Shown one piece after another: positions 48,701 through 62,500 of a stretch of DNA of 64,000 nt (positions within the stretch are counted from its first letter, which is position 1; each line of letters opens with the position of its first letter). The translations under genes were made by a program, and so were the position numbers. Source of the stretch: Carallia brachiata (Eukaryota; Streptophyta; Magnoliopsida; Malpighiales; Rhizophoraceae); the NCBI GenBank assembly GCA_021464245.1, contig JADCRB010000066.1, positions 4,624,558 through 4,688,557 of the forward strand, read 5' to 3'. The notes under the pieces were generated by a model that searched no databases, was not told where the DNA came from, and was given only the letters and a program-made list of their open reading frames with translations.

Positions 48701-51700
48701 GTACGCTTAGTTGTCGCTGTCTCACTTTTTGTACTCTTACGGGCAAGGAATCTGCTTTTGTTGTTGTTCCCGTCTCGCCTTTTATGCTCATGCGGGCAAG
48801 GAGTCTGGTTTTGTTGTTGTTATCATCCCGCATTTTATATTAGTGCGGGCTAGGCGTAAACTTTTGTTGTCGTACTTTTCACGTTATATAGTCTTGAACA
48901 GAATGAGGCTACTTTTGCTGTTGTTTCCATCTCGTCTTTGACACTCGCGCGGGTAAGGAGTCAAGTTTTGTTGTTGTTTTTGTCTCATCCCTTGTATCGT
49001 GCGGGCAAGGAGTCTGCTTTTTTTGTGGTTGCAGTCTCGTCTTTTATGCTCGTACGGGCTAAGAGTCTATTTTATTTTTCCTGCCATCTCGCCTTTTATG
49101 ATCTTGCAGGCAAGGAGTATGCATTGTTGCCATCTCGCCTTTAAAACTCTTGTAGGTAAGGAGTATGCTTTGTTGTTGATGGCTTGGCTTTTATACTCTT
49201 GCGGGCAAGGATTAAACTTTGATGTTGCCCTCTCGCCTTTTGTACTCGTGTGAGCTGAGAGTATGTTGCTACTGTTATTGTCGTCTTGCCTTTTATACTT
49301 GAACAAGCAAAGAGTCTAGTTTTGTTCTTGTTGTCGTCACGCCTTTTATACTTGCGTCAGAAAAGAGCGTGCTTTGTTGTTGCCGTCACGCCTTTTATAC
49401 TATTACGGGAAGGAATCAGCTTTTGTTGGTGTTGTCGTCTCACAATTTGTACTCGTACAGGCAAGGAGTCTGGTTTTCTTGTTGTTGCTGTCTCGTCTTT
49501 TATACTCGTTCGGGCAAAGAGTATGCTTTACGATTGCCGCCTCGCCTTTTGTGCTCCTGTGGGCAAAGAGCATGCGTCTGATGTTGTTCTTGTCTTAGCT
49601 TTTACACTTGTGTCGGCAAAGAGTAATGCTTTTGTTGTTGTTGTCATCTCGCCTTTTATACTCATGCGGGCAAGGAGCAGGCTTTGATGTTGTCGGCTTG
49701 CCTTTTATACTCATACGGGCAAAGAATATGCTTTGTTGTTGCCGTTTTACCTTTTATACTCGTGCAGGCAAGCAGCATGCTTTGTCGTACCCATCTAGCC
49801 ATTTCTAGTTGCGCAGGCAAGGAGTATACTTTATTGTTGCTGTCTCACCTTTTATACTCTTGCAGGCACAAGGGGTTTATTTTTGTTGTCGTCGTAGTCT
49901 CGCCTTTTATTCTCGTGAGCGCTAGGCATCTACTTTGCTGTTGTTACCGTCTCACCTTTTATACTCATGCAAGCAAAAAGTTTAGTTTTTTTATACTTTT
50001 TTGCCTTTTATGTTCTTGCAGGCAAGGTGTCTACTTTGGCTATTGTTGTCATCTCGCCTTTTATACTCGTGTGAGCAAGGTATCTAGTTTTTTTTGTTGT
50101 TGTTATCTTGCCTTTTATACTTGGGTGGGCGAAGAGTATACTTTTGCTATTGCACTTGTCACATTTTATAATATCTCGAGGCCAAGAAGTCTACTTTTCT
50201 TGTTGTTGCCGTTTTGCCTATTATACTCATGCCAGCAAGGAGTCTGCTTTGTTGTTGCCATCTCGCCTTTTATACTCATGCGGGCAGGGAGTATGCTTTT
50301 GTTGTTATTGTTGTCGTCTCACTAGTGAGGGCTAGGCACTTGCTTTGCTGTTGCCGTCTCCCCATTTATACCTATATGGGCAACGAGTCCAGTTTTGTTG
50401 TTGTTGCCGTCTTGCCCTTTTATACTCATATGGGCAAACAATATGCTTTCCTGTTGCCGTCTTGCCTTTTATACTCATGCAAGCAAGAAGTATGCTTTGT
50501 TGTTACCGTCTCGTCTTTTGTATTATTGCGGGCAAGGAGTCTACTTTTGTTGTTGTTGCGGTCTTACCTCTTACACTCTAGTGGGCTAGAAGTCTACTTT
50601 GTTATTGCTACCGTCTCACCTTTTATAGTTGTGTAGGTGAGGTGTATGCTTTAGTTATTGTGCTTTTAGCCCTTTGCACTCTTGCGGGCAAGGAATGTGA
50701 TTTTGTTGTTGTTGTTGTCCCGCCTGTTATGGTCATGCTAGTAAAGAGTCAGGTTTTGTTGTTGTTGTTGTTGTCTCACCTTTTGTACTCGTGCGGGCAC
50801 GGAGTATTCTTTTGTTGTTGTACTTTTCGCTTTTTATACCCTTTTAGGAAAGGAGTCTAGTTATACTATTGTTGTCGTCTTGCCTATTATACTCGTGTGG
50901 GCAAGGAGTATACTTTTGTTGTTGTACTTTTAGCTCTTTATATTCTTTTGGACAAGGAGTCTACTTTTACTATTGTTGCCGTCTCATCCTTACAACTGTG
51001 TGGGCAAAGAGTCTTGTTTTGTTGTTGATGTCGTCTCGCCTTTTATACTTAGGGGGTCAAGGAGTATGCTTTTGCTATTGCACTTGTCACCTATTATACT
51101 CTTGCAGCCAATGAGACTGCTTTTTTTGCTGTTGCCGTCTCCTATTCTACACATGTATGGGCTAGGAGTCTGCTTTCCTATTGTTGTTGTCTCGCCTTTT
51201 ATACTCTTGTGGACAAGGTGTATGTTTTGCTATTGCCGTCTTGCCTTTTATACTCGTTCGGGCAATGAGTAAGCTTTAATGTTGCCTTCTCGCCTTTTAT
51301 ACTCGTGCGGGTAAGAAACATGCGTTGCTGTTGCCCCCTCGCTGTTTATACGCCTACAGGCAAGAAGTATGGTTTTGTTGTTGTTTGCTGTCTCGCCTTG
51401 TATACTTGTACAGGTAAGCAGTCTGGTTTTGTTGTTGTTGTCGTCTCGCCTTTTTTACTCGTGCGGGCAACCAGCATGCTTTGTTGTTGCCGTTTGACCT
51501 TTTATAGTCGTGCGGGCAAGGAGTATGTTTTGTTGTTACCGTCTCGTCTTTTATAGTCGAATGGATGAGGAGTATACTTCTATTTTTGTACTTGTCACCT
51601 TTGATACTCTTCCAGGCAAATAGTCTAGTTCTTTTGTTGTTGCTGTCTCGCCTTTTATACTCGTGCAGGCAAGGAATATGCTTTTGTTGTTGTGTTTTTT

Positions 51701-54700
51701 GCCTTTTAAACTATTGCGGGCACGGAGTATACTTTTGTTGTTCTTGCCGCATCGCATTTATACACGTGTAAGCAATGAGTCTGGCATTGTTGTTGTTGCC
51801 GTCTTCGCCTTTTATACTCGTTCAGCCAAGGAGTATACTTTCGTTGTTGTACCTTTCGACTTTTATACTCTTGCAGGTAAGGAGTCCACTTTTTTTGTTT
51901 TTCATCCGCCTTTATAGTCATGCAGGCTGGAAGTCTGCTTTGTTGTTGTTGCTGCCTTGCCTTTTATACTCGTAGAGGCAAGGAGTCTAGGTTTGGTTGT
52001 TGCCATCTTGCCTTTTATACTAGTGCCGGAAAGCAATCAACTTCATTGTTGTCGTCTTGCCTTTTGCACTTGGGCCGGCGCAGAGCATACTTTTGTTGTC
52101 GTACTTGTCGCCTTTTATACTCTTGCGAGCAAGGAGTCTGGTTTTGTTATTATTGTTGTCTAGCTTTTTACTCATGAGGGCTATGCTTTTGCTTTGCAAT
52201 TGATACCGTCTCACCTTTTATGCTCATGCAGGCAAGGAGGATACCTTTGATTTTGTACTTTTTGCCCTTTATATTCTTCTAGGCATGCAGCCTACTTTTG
52301 TTGTTGTTTTCGTCTGGCCTTGTATACTCGTCCAGGCTGGGAGTTTGCTTTTGTTGTTGATGACACCTTTCCTATTATACTCGTGCGGGTAGGGAGTATG
52401 GTTTTTCTGCCGTTGCCGTGTTGCCTTTTATACTCGTACGGGCAAGAAGTCAGGTATGTTGTTGTTGCCATCGGGCCTTTTGTACTTGTGGGAGCAAGCA
52501 ACATGCTTTGTTGTTGCGATATTGCCTTTTATACTTGTATGGGCAAGGTATATGCTTTGTTGTTGCCGTCTTGCTTTTTATACTTGGGCGTGTGAGGACT
52601 ATTCCTTCATTGTTGTCCTTTTGCATTTTATACTCTCGCAGGTAAGTAGTCTACATTTGTTGTTTTGCCTTCTCGCCTTTTATATTCGTGTAGGCAAAGA
52701 GTATACTTTTGTTGATATACTTTTTTGCCTTTTATACTATTGCGGGCAAGGAGTCTACTTTTATTGTTGTTGCCATCTTGCCTTTTATGCTCGTGTGGGT
52801 AAGGAGTCTGGCTTTGTTGTTGTTGCTGTCTCGCCTTTTATACTCGTGTAGATATGGAGTTTGCTTTGTTGGTGCTTTCTCACCTTTTATACACTTGCAG
52901 GCAAAGTGTCTGGTTTTGTTGTTGTTGCCATCTCAATTTTTATACTGGCTTGGGCAAGGAGTATGCTTGGCTGATGTCATCTCGGCTTTTACAATCATGC
53001 GAGCAAAGGGTATGCTTTTGTTGTTCTTACTGTCTCGCCTTTTACACTCGTGCGGGCAAGGATTCTTGTTTTGTGTTGTTTTCATCTTGCCTTTCATACA
53101 TGTGTGGGTTAAGAGTATGCTTTGCTATTGTCATCTCGCCTCTTATACTCTTGCAAGCAAAGAATGTGCTTAGGTTGTTCTTGCCATTTCACATTTTATA
53201 CTTGTCCGGACAAGGAAAGTGGTTTTGTTGTTGTTGTCATCTTGCCTTTTATACTCGTGCGGGCGAGGAGCATGCTTTTTAGTTGTCGTCTCGCCCTTTA
53301 TACTCTTGTAGGAAAGGAATATGCTTTGCTATTGCTGTCTCGCCTTTTATACTCGTGCGGGCAAAGAGTATGCTTTTGTTGTTATTGCTGTCTCAACTTT
53401 TATACACGTACGGGCACTGAGTCTGGTTTTGTTGTTATTGTCATCTCGTCGTTTATACTCATGCGGGCAAGGAGTATGCTTTGTTGTTGTTGTCTCGTCT
53501 TTTATACTTTTGCAGGCAAGGAGTATGCTTTACTGTTGCCGTCTCGCCTTTTATACAATTGACGGAAAGGAGTATGCTTTATACTCATGCAGGCAAGGAG
53601 TATCCTTTTGTCATTGTTGTCATCTCGCCTTTCATACTTATATGGCAAGGAGTCTGGTTTTGTTTTTGCTGCCATCTCGCCATTTATACTCCTGCGGACA
53701 AGGAGTATACTTTTGTTTTTGTACTTTTTGCCTTTTATACTCATGCAGGCAAGGAGTCTACTTTGTTGTTGTTACCATCTCATATTTTACACTCTTGCGA
53801 GCAAGTAGTATACTTTTGTTGTTGTACTTTTTGCCTTTTATACTCTTGTGGACAAGGAGTCTAGTTTTGTTGCTGTTTTCATCTCGCCTTTTATCGTTGT
53901 GCGGGCAAGGAGTGTAGTTTTGTTGTTGTTACCATTCCGCCTTCTATACTTGGGAGGGCAAGTCGTGTACTTTCGTTGTTGTGTTTGTCATCTTTTATGC
54001 TCCTGCAAGCAAGGAGCCTGGTTTTGTTGTTTTTGACTTCTCGCCTTTTACACTAGTGCGAGCTAGGAGTCTGCTTTGCTGTTGTTGCCGTCTTGCCTTT
54101 TTGAATGCGTGCAAGAAGGTGTATACTTTACTTGCTGTACTTTTCACCTTTTATTCTCTTGCGAGTAATGACTAATTTTGTTTTGTTACTGTCTCGCATT
54201 TTATACCTGTGCAGGCAAAGAGTCTGGTTTTGTTACTATTGCTGCCTCGCCTTTTATACTCTGGCGGACAAGGAGTCTACTTCTGTTGTTGTTTCCGTCT
54301 CACCTTTTATCTTCGTGCAGTTTAGGAGAGTAGTTTTGTTGTTGTTGCAGTCCCGCCTTCTATACTCGGGAGGGCAAGGAGTCTACTTTTGTTGTTGTGC
54401 TTGTTGCCTTTTATACTCTTACAAGCAAGGAGTCTACTTTTTTTGTTTTTGCCCTTTTGCCTTTTGCACTCGTGCGGGCTAGGAGTTTGCCTTGCTGTTG
54501 TTGCCATGTTGCCTCTTATACACGCGCAAGAAGGAGTATACTTTTCTTATTGTACGTTTTGCCTTTTAAGCTCTTGCGGGCAATGAGTCTACTTTTGTTG
54601 TTGTTACTATCTCGCATTTTATACCTGTGCTAGCAAAGAGTCTGGTTTGGTTGCTATTGTCGCCTCGCCTTTTACACTCGTGCAGGCAAGGAGTATGCTT

Positions 54701-55000
54701 TACTATTGCCATCTTGCCTTTTATGCCCATTCAAGCAAAGAGTATACTTTTATTGTTGTTGTTATCTCTCCTTTTATGCTTGTACGGCCAAGGAGTCTGG
54801 TTTTGTTGTTGTTGCAGTCTCTCCTTTTATACTCAAGCAGGCGAGGAGAATGCTTTGTTGTTGTTGTCTTGCCTTTTATACTCGTGTGGGCTGCTTTTGT
54901 TGTTGTTGTCGTCTCATCTTTATACTCCTGCGGGCTAGGAGTATAATTTGTTATTGCTACCGTCTCCACTTTTATACTCTTACGGGCATGGAGTATAATT
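42783..55000. repeat. Large tandem duplication, copy B (~12.2 kb)
   Basis: This follows copy A head to tail. The join at about 42775-42790 has a shortened monomer (TTTTTTGGGCATGGAGTATC). Relative to A, it is missing 3.48 kb at ~52840, where the bases TACTCGTG of A's left flank (~37258-37265) continue directly into A's right flank (TAGACATGG-like, ~40742). Both copies share a truncated monomer reading TATGCTTTATACTCATGCAG (A ~41288, B ~53573), which therefore predates the duplication. The end of B near 55000 matches the end of A near 42780, including the unusual GTGTGGGCTACTTTTG / GTGTGGGCTGCTTTTG shortened monomer. Confidence 0.87.
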
Positions 55001-58000
55001 TTGTTGTTGTACTTTTTGCCTTTTATACTCTTGCTAGTAAAGAGTCTACTTTAGCTGTTTTTTTCCATCTTGCCTTTTATCTTCGTGCGAGCAAGGACTT
55101 TCGTTTTGTTGCTGTTGCTGTCCCACATTTATACTTAGGCGGGCTAGGAGTATACTTTTATTGTTGTGCTTGTCGCCTTTTATACTCTTGCCGGCAAGGA
55201 CTCTGCACATTTTGTTTTTGCTGTCTTGCCTTTTAAAATCGTGCGGGCTAGGAGTTTGATTTGCTATTGTTACTGTCTCGCCTTTTTTACTCATACAGGC
55301 AAGGAGTATACTTTTGTTGTTGTACTTTTCGCCTTTCATACTCTTATGGGCAAAGAGTCTGCTTTTGTTGTTGTTACTGTCTCACATTTTATACTCGTGC
55401 GAGCAAGCAGTTTGATTTTGTTGTTGTTGCCGTGTCACCTTTTATTCTTGTGCAGGTAAGGAGTATGCTTTGTTGTTGCTGTCTCGCCTTTTAAACTCGT
55501 GCCAGTAAGGAGTATACTTTACTGTCGTCGTCTCGCCTTTTTTACTCGTGCGAGTAAAGAGTATGCATTTGTTGTTCTTGCCATCTCACCTTTACACTTG
55601 TATGGGCAAGGAATCTACATTTATTATTTTTTCTGTCTTGCCTTTATACTCGTACGGGTGAGGAACATGCTTTGTTGTTGCTGCCTCGCCTTTTATGCTC
55701 ATACGAGCAAGGGGTATACTTTTGTTGTTGTACATTTTGCCTTTTATACCCTTGTAGGCAAGGTGTCTGCTCTTATTGTTGTTACTATCTTGCCTTTTAT
55801 ACTTGTGTAGGCAAGAAGCCTGGTTTTCTTGTTGTCGTTGTCTCGCCATTTATTCTTGTGTGGGTAAGGAGTATGCTTTGTTGTTGCCATCTCGTCCTTT
55901 AGTTGTGTGGGCAAAGAGTCTAGTTTTGTTTCTGCTGCCAACTCGCATTTTATACTCTTGTAGGCAAGGAGCAAGCTTTACTATTGTCGTCTCGCTTTTT
56001 ATACTTGCATGGGCTAGGAGTGTGCTTTTGTTGTTGTTGCCATCTTGCCTTTTATACTCTCGCGGGCATGGAGTCTGCATTTGTTGTGGTTGCTGTCTCA
56101 TTTTTATGCTCACGTAGGCTAGGAGTATGCTTTGTTGTTGCTATTGTTTTCCCTTTTATACTCGTGTGGGAAAAGAGTATACTTTTGTCGTTGTACCTTT
56201 TGCCTTTTATACTCTAGCGGGCAACGAGTCTACTTTTGCTGTTGTTGTCGTCTCGCCTTTTATCTTCGCGTAGGCAAGGACTTTGGTTTTGTTGTTCTTG
56301 CTGTCTTGACCTTTACACTCTAGCAGGCTAGGACTATACTTTTGTTGTTGTGATTGTTGCCTTTCATACTCTTGCGGGCAGGAGTCTGCATTTGTTGTTT
56401 TTGTTGTCTAGCCTTTAAACTCGCATGGGCTACGAATCTGTTTTGCTGTTGTTACCATCTCGCCATTTATACTTGTGCGGGTAAGGAGTAAACTTTTGTT
56501 ATTGTGGCTTTCACCTTTTATACTGATGTCTACAAAGAGTCTACTTTTGTTGTTGTTACTGTCTCGTTCTTATACCTGTGCGAGCAAGGAGTCTGATTGT
56601 GTTGTTGTTGCCGTCTTGCCTTTTATTCTTATGCAGATAAGGAGTATGCTTTGCTATTGCCGTCTCACCTTTTATACTCGTGCTGGCAAGGAGTAGGCTT
56701 TGCTATTGCTGTCTTGCCTTTTTTACTCGAGCGAGTAAAGAGTATGCTTTTGTTGTTCTTACCATCTCGCCTTTTACATTTGTACGGGCAAGAAGTCTAC
56801 ATATATTATTTTTACTGTCTTGCCTTTTATACTCGTACGGGTGAGGAGCATGCTTTGTTGTTACTATCTCGCTTTTTATACTCATGCGGGCAAGGAGTAT
56901 ACTTTTGTTGTTGTACACTTCGCCTTTTATACTCTTATGGCAGGGTGTCTGCTCTTATTGTTGTCACTGTCTTGCCTTTTATACCCGTGTATGCAAGGAG
57001 CCTGGTTTTGCTGCTGTTGTCGTCTCGCCATTTATTCTTGTGTGGTTAAGGAGTATGCTTTGCTGTTGCTGTCTCGTCTTTTACTCGTGAGAGAAAGGAG
57101 TTTAGTTTTGTTGCTGCTGCCGACGAGCCTTTTATACTGGTAAAGGCAAGGAGTAAGTTTTGCTGTTGCCTTCTTACTTTTTATACTTGCATGGGCAAGG
57201 AGTGTGCCTTTGTTGTTGTTGCCGTCTTGCCTTTTATGCTCTCATGGGCACAGAGTCTGCAGTTGTTGTTGTTGTTGTCTCACTTTTATGCTCGCACGGG
57301 CTTGGAGTATTCTTTGTTGTTGCTACTGTCTCCCCTTTTTTATTCGTACGGGCCAAGAGTATATGTTTGTTGTTGTACTTTTTGCCTTTTATACCATTGT
57401 GAGCAAGGAGTCTACTTTTGCTGTTGTTGTCGTCTCACCTTTTATCTTCATGCGGGCAAGGACTCTAGTTTTGTTGTTGTCGTCGTCCTGCCTTTTATAC
57501 TCTGGCGGGCTAGGTATATACTTTTGTTGTTGTGATTGTCTACTTTCATACTCTTGTGGGCAAGGAGTCTGCATTTGTTGTTTTTGTTGTCTAGCCTTTC
57601 AAACTCGCATGGACTACGAGTCTGCTTTGCTGTTGTTACAATCTCGTCTTTTATACTCGAGCAGGCAACGAGTAAACTTTTATTTTTGTACTTTTCACCT
57701 TTTATACTGTTGTCGGCAAAGAATTTGCTTTTGTTATTGTTACTGTCTCGTCTTTTATACCCGTGTAGGCAAGGAGTCTAATTTTGTTGTTGTTGCTGTC
57801 TTGCCTTTTATTCTTGTGCAGGCAAGGAGTACGCATTGCTGTTACTGTCTCGCCTTTTATACTCGTGCTAGCATGCTTTGCTGTTGCCATCTCGCCTTTT
57901 TTACTAGTGTGAGTAAAAAGTATGATTTTGCCGTTGTTACCATCTCCCCTTTTATACTCATACGGACGAGGAGTTTGCATTTATAATTTTTGCTGTCTCA

Positions 58001-58250
58001 CCCTTTATATTCGTGCAGGTGAGGAGCATGCTTTATTGTTGTTGTTTAGCCTTTTATACTCGTATGGGCAAGAACGATACTTTTCTTGCTGTACATTTTG
58101 CCTTTTATAGTCTTGCGGGCAAGGTATCTACTTTTGTCGTTGTTGTTGTCTCGCGTTTTATACCCGTGCAGGCAAGGAGTCTAGTTTTGTTCTTGTTGTC
58201 GTCTCACCTTTTATTCTCGCGCAGGTAAGGAGCATGCTTTGCTATTACTA
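55000..58250. repeat. Higher-order repeat, ~1.18-kb period, about three copies
   Basis: A block of about 23 monomers recurs with variants in order. The anchor GGTGAGGARCATGCTTT lies at about 55658, 56841 and 58019 (spacings 1183 and 1178). The TTTGTTGTCTAGCCTTT / CTTGCCTTTTAAAATCG monomer precedes it near 55225, 56400 and 57585, and a TTTATTATTTTT-like (A-rich) tail occurs shortly before each anchor. The copies are clearly more diverged than those of the 0.57-kb repeat. Confidence 0.82.
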
Positions 58251-59539
58251 TCTCGCCTTTTTACTTGTGCAGGCAAGGAGTCTAGTTTTGTTGTTGTTAC
58301 CTACTCGCCTTTTATACCTATGCAAGAATGAAATATGCTTTGTTGTTGTCGTCTCCTTTTGTAATCATGCAGGCAAGGAGTATACTTTAGTTGTTTTACT
58401 ATTCGCCTTTTATGCTCTTACAGGCAAGGAGTCTACTTTTACTGCTGCTGCCGTATCGATTTTTATGCTCATGCAGACAAAGATTTTATACTCGTGCCAG
58501 TGAGGAGTATGCTTTTGCTGTTGCACTCGTCGCCTTTTATACTCTTGTGGGCAACTACTCTGCTTTTGTTAATGTTACTGTCTCGCCTTTTACACTCTTG
58601 TGAGTAAGGAGTCCGATTTTGTTGTTGTTACCGTCTCGTGTTTTATACTCGTGCGTGCTAAGAGTCTTCTCTTCTGTTATTACCATCTTGTCTTTTATAC
58701 TCGTGCGGTTGTATTTTTTGCCATTCGTATTCTTGCAGGTAAGGAGTCTACGTTTGCTATTGTTACTGTCTTGGCTTTTATACTCGTGCGAGCAAGGAGT
58801 CTGGTTTCGTTGTTGTTGCCATCTCGCCTTTTATACTCATGTGGACTAGGAGTCTGCTTTGACGTTGTTGTCATCTTGCCTTTTATACTCATGCATGCAA
58901 GGAATCTTCTTTATTGTTCTTACCGTCTTGCCTTTTTTACTCGTGTCGGCAAGGTATATGCTTTTATCGTTGTACGTTTTGCTTTTTATAATCTTTCGAG
59001 CAAGGAGTCTGATTTTGTTGTTGTTGTCATCCCACCTTTTATTTTCGTGCGGGCTAGGAGTCAGCGTTGCTGTTGTTGCCTTCTTGCCTGTTATACTTGT
59101 TTGGGCAAAGAATACACTTTTGTTATTGTACTTTTTGCCTTTCATATTCTTCCAGGCAAGGAGTCTGCTTTTGTTGTTGTTGCTGTCTTGCTTTTTATCC
59201 TTGTTCATATAAGGAGTTTCTCGCAATTTATACTAGTGCAGGCAGGGAGTATACTTTTGTTGTTTACCTTTTGTTTTTTGTGCTCTTATAGGCAAGGAGT
59301 CAGGTTTTGTTGTTGTTGTCGTCTTGCCTTTTATGCTCGTGCAAGTAAGCAACATGATTTGTTGTTGTCGTCTCGCCTTTTATAGTTTTGCGGGTAAGGA
59401 GCCTGATCTTGTTGTTATTACCGTCTCACCATTTATAGTCGTGCGGCCTAGGCATCTACTTTGCTGTTGTTACTGTCTCGCCTTTTATAATTGTGTGGGT
59501 AAACAGTCTGGTTTTGTTATTGTTGCTGTCTCTCCTTTT

Positions 59540-62500
59540 ATAGTCATGTAGGCTAGGAGTCTACTTTGCTGTTGTTGCCACCTCACTTTTTGTACTCGTG
59601 CAGGGAAGGAGTATGCTTTTGTTGTTGTTGCTGTCTTGCCTTTTATGCTCGTACGTGCAAGGAGTTTGGTTTTGTGTAGTCATCGTCTTGCATTTCATTT
59701 TTGGACTTTTTCCTTTTTCTATTCTTGCAGGCAAAGAGCCTACTTTTGTTGTTGTTACCGTCTCAACTTTTTTACTCGTTTGGGCAAAGAGTTTGGTTTT
59801 GTTGTTGCTGTTGTCTCCCGTTTTATGCTCTTGTGAGCTAGGAGTATGCTTTGTTGTTGTTGCCGTCTCACCTTTTGTACTCGTGCAGGGAACGAGTATG
59901 CTTTTGTTATTGTTGCTATCTTGCCTTTTATGCTCGTACGGGCAAGGAGTCTGGTTTTGGTGTAGTCATCATCTTGCCTTTTATACTTGTGTAAGCAAGA
60001 AGTATGCTTTTATTGTTGTCGTCGTCGTTTTTCCTTTTATACTCATGCGGGTAAGGAGTCTAGTTTATTGTTGTGCCATCTCGCCTTTTATACTCGTGCG
60101 AGTAAAGGGTATGCTCTGTTGTTGACGTCTCGCCTTTATTCTCGTGCGGGTAAGAAGCCGTCTCTCCTTTTATACTCCCATAGGCAAAGAGTATGCTTTT
60201 GTTGTTATTGCCTTCTCGCCTTTTGCACTCATACAGGCAAGGAGTATGGGTTTGTTGTTGTTGTTACCTCGCTTTTGATACTCGTGCAGGCAACCATCAT
60301 GCTTTGTTGTTGTCGTCATCCATTTTATAGTCATGTGGGTAAGGAGTAGGCCTTGTTGTTACCATCTTACCTTTTATACTCGTGTGGGTATGCATCATGC
60401 TTTGTTCTTGTTGTTATCTCGCCTTTTATAGCCGTGCAAGCAAGGAGTATGCTTCGCTATTACCGTCTCGTCTTTTATAGTCTGGCGGGCGAGGACTGTA
60501 CTTTTGTTGTTGTACTTCTCACCTTTATGCTCTTGCGGGCAAGGAGTCTGCTTTTGTTGTTGATGTCGTCTTCCCTTCTACATCTTTGTGGGTAAAGCGT
60601 ATACTTTTGTTTTTGCACTTTTTGCCCTTTACATTACTCTGGGCAAGGAGTCTACGTTCAATGCTGTTATCGTCTCACCTTTTATACTCATGTGAGCAAG
60701 GAGTCTAGTTTTGTTGTTGTTGTCGTTTTACCTTTTATACTAGGGCAGGTAAAGAGTATACTTTTTTTGTTGTACTTGCCGCATTTTATACTCTTGCAGG
60801 CAGGGGGTCTGCTTTTGTTGTTGTTTCCGTCTCGCCTTCTATAGTCCTACGGGGTAGGAGTCTGCTTAGCTGACGTTATCGTCTCGCCTTTTATGCTCGT
60901 TCAAGCAAGGAGTATACTTTTGTTATTGTACTGTTTGCTGCCTTTGCTCTTACGGGCAAGGAGTCTGCTTTAGTTGTTGTTGCTACATTGCCTTTTACAC
61001 TCGTGCCGACAAGGAGTCTGGTTTTATTGTTGTTGTTGTCCCGCCTTTTATAATCGTGCAGGTAAAGAGTATACCTTACTGTTGCTGTTGCCATCTCGCC
61101 TTTATACTCATGCAGCCAAGTAGTATGCTCTTTTTTTATTATTGTCTTGCCATTTATACGTACAGGCAAGCACTCTGGTTTTGTTGTTGTTGCCGTCTAG
61201 CCTTTTATATTCGTACGGGCAAATGGCAGGCTATGTTGTTGTCGTCTCGCCTTTTATTTGCGTGGGTAAAGAGTATGTGTTCCTGCTGCCTCTCGCCTTT
61301 TGTACTCTTGAAAGGAAGGAGACTAATTTTGTTGTTATTGTCGTCTCGCCCTTTACACCTGTGCAGGCTATAAGTTTACTTTGCTGTTGTTACCGCCTTG
61401 CCATTTGTACTCGTGCAGGCATGGAGCATGCTTTTGTTATTGTAGTTTTTGCCTTTTATGCTCATGTGGGCAAGGAGTCCACCCTTGTTCTTGTTACTGT
61501 CTCACCTTTTGTACTCTTGCAAGCTAGAAGTCTGCTTTGCTGTTGTTGTCGTCCCGCCTTATAAACTCATGCGGGCAAGGGGTATACTATTGTGGTTGCA
61601 TTTTTGGCGTTTTATACTCTTGTGGGTAAGGAGTTTGGTTTTACTATTGTTGCTGTCTCGCCTTTTATACTCGTATGGGTAAGGAGTCTGGTTTTGTTGT
61701 TGTTGCCATCCCACCTTTTATTCTCGTGCGGGCAAGTAGCATCCTTTTGCTATTGCACTTTTCACCTTTTATACTCTTGTAGGCAATGAGTCTTGTTTTG
61801 TTATTATTGTCATCTAGCCTTTTATACTTGTGCGAGCAAGCAGCAAACTTTGTTGTTGTCGTCTTGCCTTTTTTACTGTTGCGTGTAAGGAGTCTGCTAT
61901 TGTTGTTGTTGCAATCAATGCTATCTTCCCTTTTATACTTGTGCAGGAAAGGAGTCTGGTTCTATTATTGTTGTCGTCTCTCTTTTTATACTCATGCGAG
62001 AACGGAGCATACTTTGCTGTTGCCGCCTTTCCTTTTATACTCCTGTGGGCAAGGAGTATACTTTGATATTGCTATCTCGCCTTTTATACTCGTGCGGGTA
62101 GGGAGCATGCTTTTGTTATTCTTGTCGTCTCACCCTTTGTAGTTGCACGAGCAGGGACTCTAGTTTTGTCATTGTTGCCATCTCGCCTTCTCTGTTGTTG
62201 TCTCACTCTTTATACTTTTGAGGGGAAGGACATTGCATTTGTTGTTGTTGTCGTCTCAACTTGTATATTCATTCGAGCAGGGAGTATACTTTTCTTGTTC
62301 TACTTTTCGCCTTTTATACTTTTGCGAGCAAGGAGTCTTATTTTATTGTTGTTGCCATCCAGCCTTTTATACATCTTGCAGACAAGGAGGCTGCTTTTGT
62401 TATTGTTGCTGTCTTGCCTTTTATACTTATGCAGGAAAGGAGTCTCGTTCTGTCTCAACTTTTATACTCACGTGGGCAAAGTGTATGCCTTAATATTGCT

